A DNA stretch of 9,653 bases from Microbacteriaceae bacterium. Its GTDB lineage: Bacteria > Actinomycetota > Actinomycetes > Actinomycetales > Microbacteriaceae. Of this stretch, positions 5,421 to 9,653 are shown in pieces. The notes below the pieces were generated by a model. It searched no databases. It was given only the letters and a program-made list of their open reading frames with translations, and was not told the DNA's origin. The position numbers and the translations under genes were made by a program. The DNA lies in contig JAODAY010000083.1 in assembly GCA_025463665.1 (NCBI GenBank), positions 1 to 9,653 of the forward strand. Reading direction: 5' to 3'. The first letter of the stretch is position 1; every line of letters begins with the position of its first letter.

Positions 5421-6950
5421 TTAGGCCGAGACGACTGCGAAGTCGCGCAGGCCGGGCTCGTCTGCCCCGTTGACCATGGCATTCACGTGCGTGCCGCCCT
5501 CTTCGTAGTCGGTGCTCACGATGCGTCCGCGGTCGTGCAGGCGGGCGATCACGTCTCCCCGGTCGTAGGGAACGAGCAGCTCGACGGCGACATCGGGCGA
5601 TGGGACGAGCTCGCCGATGCGGGCCTGGAGCTCGGCGACGCCCTCGCCCGTGCGGGCGGAGACGAAGATCGCGTTCGGCTCAAGCGCGCGCAGCACGAGG
5701 CGCTGGTCGTCGTCGGCGAGGAGGTCGACCTTGTTGAAGACGACGATCTCGGGGGTGTCGCGCGCGCCAACCTCACCGATCACGTCGCGCACCGTCGCGA
5801 GCTGGCTGGCCGGGTCGGGGTGCGCCGCGTCGACGACGTGCACGATGACGTCGGAGTAGCCGACCTCCTCGAGCGTCGAGCGGAAGGCCTCGACGAGCTG
5901 GTGGGGAAGATTGCGCACGAAACCGACGGTGTCGGTGAGCGTGTACGGGCGGCCGTCCTCGGTCACCGACCGGCGCACGGTCGCGTCGAGGGTCGCGAAC
6001 AAGGCGTTCTCGACGAGCACTCCGGCGGAGGTGATGTGGTTGAGCAGGCTCGACTTGCCGGCGTTGGTGTAGCCGACGATCGCGACGCTGGGCACCTCGA
6101 AGCGGTCACGGTTGGCGCGCTTGGCCTCGCGGGCGGGAGCGAAGCCCTTGATCTGCTTGCGGAGCTTCGACATGCGGGTGTGGATGTGACGACGATCGAG
6201 TTCGATCTTCGTCTCACCGGGGCCTCGCGAGCCCATCCCGTCGCCGGAACCACCGGCGCCGCCACCCTGACGGGAGAGCGCCTCACCCCAACCACGCAGT
6301 CGCGGGAGCATGTATTCGAGCTGGGCGAGTTCGACCTGCGCCTTGCCCTCGCGGCTCTTGGCGTGCTGGCTGAAGATGTCGAGGATGACGGCGGTGCGGT
6401 CGATCACCTTGACCTTGACGACGTCTTCGAGCGCACGCCGCTGGCTGGGCGCGAGCTCGGTGTCGGCGATCACGGTGTCGGCGCCGGTCGCGGCGACGAT
6501 GTCGCGCAACTCCTCAGCCTTGCCCTTGCCGAAGTAGGTGCTGGGGTCGGGGTTGGCGCGGCGCTGCAGCAGCCCGTCGAGCACGACGGCGCCCGCGGTC
6601 TCGGCGAGGGCGTAGAGCTCCCGCATCGAGTTCTCCGCCTCGAGGGCGTTGCCCTGGTTGTAGATGCCGATGAGCACGACGCGTTCGATGCGCAGCTGCC
6701 GGTACTCGACCTCGGTGACGTCATCGAGTTCGGTGGAGAGGCCGGCGACGCGGCGCAGGGCCTGGCGGTCTTCGCGATCGAACTGTTCGCCATCGCGGGA
6801 TTCTTCGTAGTTGGAATCGTCTTGCAGGGCCTGAGCAGATTCCGAACCGAAGAGGGTGTGGCCGGCCGTCGGAGACGACTGACGGGCGAGCACGCGAGCG
6901 ACGACGTCGTCGCCTTCAACGGAGTTGTTTAGGTTGTCATTCATTAGCAT
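5421..6950 (-). CDS. hflX: HflX, ribosome-associated GTPase
   Basis: HflX is an OBG-HflX-superfamily GTPase that binds the large ribosomal subunit and, in several bacteria, splits stalled or hibernating 70S ribosomes under stress. The 509-residue product has an actinobacterial-type acidic N-terminal tail (about 1-85), the HflX N-terminal domain (about 91-250, with STYFGKGKAEEL and GPGETKIELDRR), a helical linker, then the G domain. Visible GTPase motifs are G1 GYTNAGKSS (293-301), G3 DTVGF (340-344), G4 NKVD (406-409) and G5 SAR (431-433). Start: ATG at 6950 or, two codons later, at 6944; neither has a good Shine-Dalgarno. The open frame extends to 7607, but the extension lies antisense to the methyltransferase gene and shows no HflX homology. 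Confidence 0.96.
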   Translation of the reverse strand: MLMNDNLNNSVEGDDVVARVLARQSSPTAGHTLFGSESAQALQDDSNYEESRDGEQFDREDRQALRRVAGLSTELDDVTEVEYRQLRIERVVLIGIYNQGNALEAENSMRELYALAETAGAVVLDGLLQRRANPDPSTYFGKGKAEELRDIVAATGADTVIADTELAPSQRRALEDVVKVKVIDRTAVILDIFSQHAKSREGKAQVELAQLEYMLPRLRGWGEALSRQGGGAGGSGDGMGSRGPGETKIELDRRHIHTRMSKLRKQIKGFAPAREAKRANRDRFEVPSVAIVGYTNAGKSSLLNHITSAGVLVENALFATLDATVRRSVTEDGRPYTLTDTVGFVRNLPHQLVEAFRSTLEEVGYSDVIVHVVDAAHPDPASQLATVRDVIGEVGARDTPEIVVFNKVDLLADDDQRLVLRALEPNAIFVSARTGEGVAELQARIGELVPSPDVAVELLVPYDRGDVIARLHDRGRIVSTDYEEGGTHVNAMVNGADEPGLRDFAVVSA

Positions 6951-6952
6951 TA

Positions 6953-6958
6953 ACTCTA
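6953..6958 (-). promoter_or_regulatory. hflX: Possible -10 element for hflX (leaderless or near-leaderless)
   Basis: The minus strand reads TAGAGT-TA-ATG-CTA-ATG. A transcript starting about seven bases after TAGAGT would begin near 6946, between the two candidate ATG codons, which would favour the second (6944) and a leaderless or very short-leader mRNA. The lack of a Shine-Dalgarno agrees with this. The evidence is one hexamer plus spacing, so it is tentative. Confidence 0.3.
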
Positions 6959-6974
6959 CCCGCCCGCTCTTCGG

Positions 6975-6980
6975 TAAGTT
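6975..6980 (+). promoter_or_regulatory. Possible -10 element for a leaderless methyltransferase mRNA
   Basis: TAAGTT fits the TANNNT pattern and is followed by six bases (CGGTGC) and then the ATG at 6987. This is the spacing expected if transcription starts at the A of the start codon, a common actinobacterial arrangement. No Shine-Dalgarno is present to argue otherwise. No clear -35 is seen in the overlapping divergent region. Confidence 0.35.
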
Positions 6981-6986
6981 CGGTGC

Positions 6987-7595
6987 ATGTCTAATGAGCA
7001 CTACTTCGCAGCCTCCCCGGAGAGTGAACTCAAACTCCGCACCATTCACGCCACGATCGCGGGCTCGGTGTACGAACTCTCCACCGCGAACGGCATCTTC
7101 AGCCCCGAGCACATCGATACCGGAACCAAGGTCCTGCTCGCGAGCGTGCCCGCACCGCCGCCCGGCGGAAACCTGCTCGACCTCGGCTGCGGCTGGGGGC
7201 CCATCGCACTGACTCTCGCGGTCGAGTCGCCGCACGCGACGGTGTGGGCGGTCGACGTGAACGAACGCGCGCTCGACCTCGTGCGCCGCAATGCCGCCAT
7301 CGTCGGGGCGACCAACGTGCGCGCCGTGACGCCCGACGAGGTTCCCGACGACATCATCTTCACGACCATCTGGTCGAACCCGCCGATCCGGGTCGGCAAG
7401 AGCGAACTGCACTCGCTGCTCGAACGCTGGCTCCCCCGGCTCGACAAGGAATCGGACGCCTGGCTCGTCGTGCAGCGCAACCTCGGCTCGGACTCGCTGC
7501 ACCGCTGGCTGCAGGCGACGTTCCCCGACGACTTCACCTTCGTGCGCGCCGCGACCAACAAGGGCTTCCGCGTGCTGCGGGGCCGTCGCCGCTAA
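6987..7595 (+). CDS. Class I SAM-dependent methyltransferase, RsmC-like small domain
   Basis: The 202-residue protein is a single Rossmann-fold methyltransferase of the 'methyltransferase small domain' type. SAM-binding motif I is LLDLGCGWGPIAL (63-75), the acidic residue of motif II is Asp90 (VWAVDVNE), and NPP (131-133, in WSNPPIR) is the motif IV found in enzymes that methylate exocyclic amino groups of nucleobases, such as RsmC and RsmD. The start region HYFAASPESELK and GIFSPEHID resemble RsmC C-terminal domains; the RsmC N-terminal half is missing, as in short Gram-positive homologues. An rRNA guanine-N2 methyltransferase is the likeliest role, but the target cannot be read from sequence. 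It is divergent from hflX (36 bp) and convergent with dapF (42 bp). Confidence 0.85.
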   Translation: MSNEHYFAASPESELKLRTIHATIAGSVYELSTANGIFSPEHIDTGTKVLLASVPAPPPGGNLLDLGCGWGPIALTLAVESPHATVWAVDVNERALDLVRRNAAIVGATNVRAVTPDEVPDDIIFTTIWSNPPIRVGKSELHSLLERWLPRLDKESDAWLVVQRNLGSDSLHRWLQATFPDDFTFVRAATNKGFRVLRGRRR

Positions 7596-7619
7596 CAGCG
7601 CGAGCAACCGGCCGTAGAC

Positions 7620-7648
7620 GCTACAGGCCGACGGATGCTACAGGCTGA
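7620..7648. repeat. Short direct repeat at the dapF 3' end
   Basis: GCTACAGGCCGA (7620-7631) and GCTACAGGCTGA (7637-7648) match at 11 of 12 positions with a 17-bp period. The second copy covers the dapF stop codon and last codons. No terminator hairpin stands out in the 42-bp convergent gap. It may be a small local duplication or chance. Confidence 0.4.
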
Positions 7649-8513
7649 GGTCGCCCTCGAAGACGAGGTCGGCGGGGCCGCTGAGCGAGACGTGCTCGCC
7701 GTCTTCGGTCGGGAACATGCGGACTCCGACCGTGCCGCCCGGCACCTGCACCTTCCACTGGTTCGGCGCGCCAGCACCGGCCCAGTGCCGCGTCGCGAGC
7801 GCGGCGGCGGCCGCTCCCGTGCCGCACGACAGGGTCTCGCCGCTGCCGCGCTCGTGCACGCGCATGCGGATGTAGCCGACGCCGTCCTTCACCAGAGGGT
7901 CGGCCGGCACGACGAATTCGACGTTCGCGCCGTCTTCGGGCTCCGGGTCCACTTGCGGAATGTAGCTGAGGTCGGCGCTGTCGAGCTCCTCGTCGCTCGC
8001 GAGGGCGACGACGACGTGCGGGTTGCCGACGTTGATGCCGAGGCCGGGGCGGGCGACCGAGAGGTTGCGGGCGCGAACCAGCGGTTCGCCGCCCTCGAGC
8101 GACCAACGGCCAAGGTCGACCTGGAACCCGCTGAGGTTGCGCTGCACGTCGCGCACCCCGCTGCGCGTGCCGATCGCGAGCGTGTCGCCGGGTTCGAGCA
8201 CGGCGAGGCCGTTGTCGATGAGGAAGCGGGCGAACACGCGGATGCCGTTGCCGCACATCTCCGCGATGCTGCCGTCGGCGTTGCGGTAGTCCATGAACCA
8301 CTCGGCGGTGTCGTCTTCTGCGAGGGCCTCTGCGCCCTCCGCGATGTGCATCGAGCGAACGGCGCGCAGGACCCCGTCGCCGCCCACGCCGAAGTGCCTG
8401 TCGGCGATGGCGGCCACCTGGGCGTCGGTCAACTCGAGCGCACCGCTGGGGTCGGCGAAGAGCACAAAGTCGTTACCGGTGCCGTGGCCCTTGGTGAAAT
8501 GCAGATTAGTCAC
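7638..8513 (-). CDS. dapF: DapF, diaminopimelate epimerase
   Basis: DapF converts LL-diaminopimelate to meso-diaminopimelate, the precursor of lysine and of many peptidoglycans, using two active-site cysteines and no cofactor. The 291-residue protein shows both halves of the pseudo-symmetric fold with their signatures: [12 protein letters not shown] around Cys87 and [12 protein letters not shown] around Cys230. The N terminus [14 protein letters not shown] and the substrate-binding segments [10 protein letters not shown] and VHERGSGET are also typical. Translation starts at GTG 8513-8511; its GTGA overlaps the miaA TGA stop by four bases and there is no separate Shine-Dalgarno, so translation is probably coupled to miaA. 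Some Microbacteriaceae lack DAP in their wall, in which case its role would be lysine synthesis only. Confidence 0.97.
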   Translation of the reverse strand: MTNLHFTKGHGTGNDFVLFADPSGALELTDAQVAAIADRHFGVGGDGVLRAVRSMHIAEGAEALAEDDTAEWFMDYRNADGSIAEMCGNGIRVFARFLIDNGLAVLEPGDTLAIGTRSGVRDVQRNLSGFQVDLGRWSLEGGEPLVRARNLSVARPGLGINVGNPHVVVALASDEELDSADLSYIPQVDPEPEDGANVEFVVPADPLVKDGVGYIRMRVHERGSGETLSCGTGAAAAALATRHWAGAGAPNQWKVQVPGGTVGVRMFPTEDGEHVSLSGPADLVFEGDLSL

Positions 8514-9421
8514 TCGTCAAGACTAACCAGTGCCGACTCGAGCCGACGCCGGTCGTCGTAGTCGAGCCAGCGGATGGCCTCATATCGACGGAACCAGCTC
8601 ACCTGCCGCCGCGCATACTTGCGGGTCAGGGCCGCCGTCTCCTCGATCGCCTCCTGCTCGCTGAGGTTGCCCCGAATTTGGGCGATCGCCTGGGCGTACC
8701 CGATCGCGCGGCTCGCTGTCACGCCGTTCTCGAGCCCGAGCGGCAGCAGCCCGGCGACCTCGTCGACGATCCCGGCACGCCACATGTCGTCCACTCGCGC
8801 GTCGAGCAGCGGCACGAGTTTCTCGCGCGGGGCGCGCATGCCGAGAATGGTCGTCGGTCGCCACATCGCATCGGCACTCGGCAGGCCGGCCCCGAACGGC
8901 TCCCCCGTCATCTCGACGACCTCGAGCGCCCGCACGAGCCGACGGCCGTTGCTCGGGCCGATCGCCGTGGCGGCCGCGCGGTCGACCTCGAGCAGCCGGC
9001 GGTGCATCATTCCCGGACCCTGCGCCACGAGTTCCGCCTCGAGGCGCTGCCTGATCTCGGGGTCGGTGCCGGGAAAGTTGAAGTCGTAGATGACACTCGA
9101 CACATACAGCCCGGAACCGCCGACGAGCATCGGCCACGCCCCGCGCGACTCGATGTCGGCAATCGCGGCGCGCGCGTGGGTCTGGTAGTCAGCGACGCTC
9201 GCTTCGTCGCGCACGTCGAGCACGTCGAACAGGTGATGACGGATGCCACGGCGCTCGCCCGGCGCAAGCTTCGCGGTGCCGATATCCATGCCGCGGTACA
9301 GCTGCATCGCATCCGCGTTGACGATCTCCACGGGCTGCCCGCGCCCGATGAGCGCCTCGGCGAGGGAGAGCGACAGGCCGGACTTGCCCGTGCCGGTGGC
9401 CCCGACGACCGCGATCAGCAC
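8510..9421 (-). CDS. miaA: MiaA, tRNA dimethylallyltransferase
   Basis: MiaA transfers a dimethylallyl group to N6 of A37 in tRNAs that read codons beginning with U, improving codon pairing. The 303-residue length is normal. The P-loop GATGTGKS is at residues 7-14, followed by [17 protein letters not shown] (the region that contacts A37), the HHLFDV motif, [20 protein letters not shown] and, near the C terminus, [14 protein letters not shown]. The start is GTG (9421-9419), giving [13 protein letters not shown]; there is no strong ribosome binding site and no upstream in-frame ATG or GTG close by. It overlaps dapF by four bases and follows the probable miaB gene by 96 bp, which would group consecutive A37-modification steps. 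Confidence 0.97.
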   Translation of the reverse strand: MLIAVVGATGTGKSGLSLSLAEALIGRGQPVEIVNADAMQLYRGMDIGTAKLAPGERRGIRHHLFDVLDVRDEASVADYQTHARAAIADIESRGAWPMLVGGSGLYVSSVIYDFNFPGTDPEIRQRLEAELVAQGPGMMHRRLLEVDRAAATAIGPSNGRRLVRALEVVEMTGEPFGAGLPSADAMWRPTTILGMRAPREKLVPLLDARVDDMWRAGIVDEVAGLLPLGLENGVTASRAIGYAQAIAQIRGNLSEQEAIEETAALTRKYARRQVSWFRRYEAIRWLDYDDRRRLESALVSLDE

Positions 9422-9434
9422 GGGGCTGCTACCG

Positions 9435-9516
9435 GCGCGGGTGCCGGGTGGCGCAGACGCACGCTGGCTTCGCGGCGCTGCCGCGCGGGTGCCGGGTGGC
9501 GCGGCCGCGCGCTGGC
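9435..9516. repeat. 34-bp imperfect direct repeat between miaB and miaA
   Basis: The segments 9435-9468 and 9483-9516 match at 31 of 34 positions, with a 48-bp period; their first 20 bases are identical. The second copy can fold, GCCGCGC (9480-9486) pairing with GCGCGGC (9499-9505). The core GCGGGTGCCGGG also occurs in the hflX-metF gap at 5281-5292. This fills nearly all of the 96 bp between the miaB stop and the miaA start. It looks like a small intergenic repeat element or a local tandem duplication, not a gene. Confidence 0.65.
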
Positions 9517-9517
9517 G

Positions 9518-9653
9518 TCAGCGCTCACCGTCGGTCGGGTCGTAGATCGGCGTCGTCGAGACCTGCACCGGGGCGGCCTTCGGCCTCGTCGACCGCACGG
9601 CGGTCAGCGGCAGCGCGGAACCCGGGCCGGTGCCGATGCGCAGGCCGGGAAGG
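9518..9653 (-). CDS. miaB: 3' end of probable MiaB, tRNA methylthiotransferase (partial)
   Basis: Reading leftward, the frame enters at the right edge and ends at a TGA (9520-9518) after 45 codons, giving LPGLRIGTGPG, then SALPLT and a tail ending PTDGER. The radical-SAM core and TRAM domain would lie outside the window. The LPGLRIG stretch recalls the GMPGVGVP-like tail of actinobacterial MiaB, and miaB commonly precedes miaA in this group. MiaB adds the 2-methylthio group to i6A37 made by MiaA. The open frame is clear; the name rests on synteny and a weak tail resemblance, so another gene is possible. Confidence 0.55.
   Translation of the reverse strand, partial: LPGLRIGTGPGSALPLTAVRSTRPKAAPVQVSTTPIYDPTDGER

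Noticed and set aside
4357..5424. Plus-strand open frame, about 355 codons, opposite metF
   Set aside because: Shadow of metF, with no recognisable domain and no start context.
5277..6932. Long open frame on the plus strand, about 551 codons, opposite hflX and the hflX-metF gap
   Set aside because: It is antisense to clearly conserved HflX, is rich in Val, Asp, Gly and Arg, and has no recognisable domain. High GC with strong third-position bias makes such open antisense frames common.
6951..7607. N-terminal extension of HflX to a total of 728 residues
   Set aside because: The extension is antisense to the SAM methyltransferase gene, which has intact catalytic motifs, and HflX homology begins downstream. 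The start near 6950/6944 is preferred.
1..9653. Phage, CRISPR, toxin-antitoxin, defence or biosynthetic cluster
   Set aside because: All sizeable genes belong to recognised housekeeping families or DUF4184, and I see no integrase, transposase, spacer array, small toxin pair, or base-composition break.

Overview
The window looks like a chromosomal housekeeping segment from a high-GC actinobacterium. Microbacteriaceae is my best guess, from GC-rich third positions, several GTG starts, short or absent 5' leaders, and the grouping of miaB, miaA, dapF, hflX and lexA, which is familiar in Actinobacteria. I see no rRNA, tRNA, CRISPR array, insertion sequence, prophage or obvious horizontally acquired cassette. 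I did not find a convincing undescribed biological system. The most interesting parts are non-coding.

Layout, left to right. Positions 1-50 hold the first codons of a gene running leftward off the window. By position it may be the LysM-domain cell-division gene often found divergent from lexA. Positions 51-301 form a divergent control region with two SOS-box-like sites and a run of palindromes and short direct repeats. lexA (302-1018, +) meets a leftward gene for a DUF4184-type membrane protein (1048-1833, -). Next to it, across a five-unit pentanucleotide repeat and a 12-bp inverted repeat, lies the methionine pair metF-metE (4264-5244 and 1937-4267, both -), which share an ATGA start/stop overlap. 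hflX (5421-6950, -) precedes metF on the same strand and is separated from it by 176 bp with hairpins. A short 36-bp divergent region separates hflX from a small class I SAM methyltransferase gene (6987-7595, +), which runs toward dapF (7638-8513, -). dapF and miaA (8510-9421, -) overlap by a GTGA, and the 3' end of a gene that is probably miaB (9518 to the edge, -) lies upstream of miaA.

How the genes work together. MetF makes 5-methyl-tetrahydrofolate and MetE uses the polyglutamylated form to methylate homocysteine without cobalamin, so the pair is one pathway under one probable transcript. MiaA prenylates A37 of tRNAs and MiaB, if correctly assigned, methylthiolates the product, again consecutive steps. 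DapF makes meso-diaminopimelate for lysine and, where used, peptidoglycan. HflX is a ribosome-associated GTPase, and LexA represses the SOS response and very likely its own gene through the boxes upstream.
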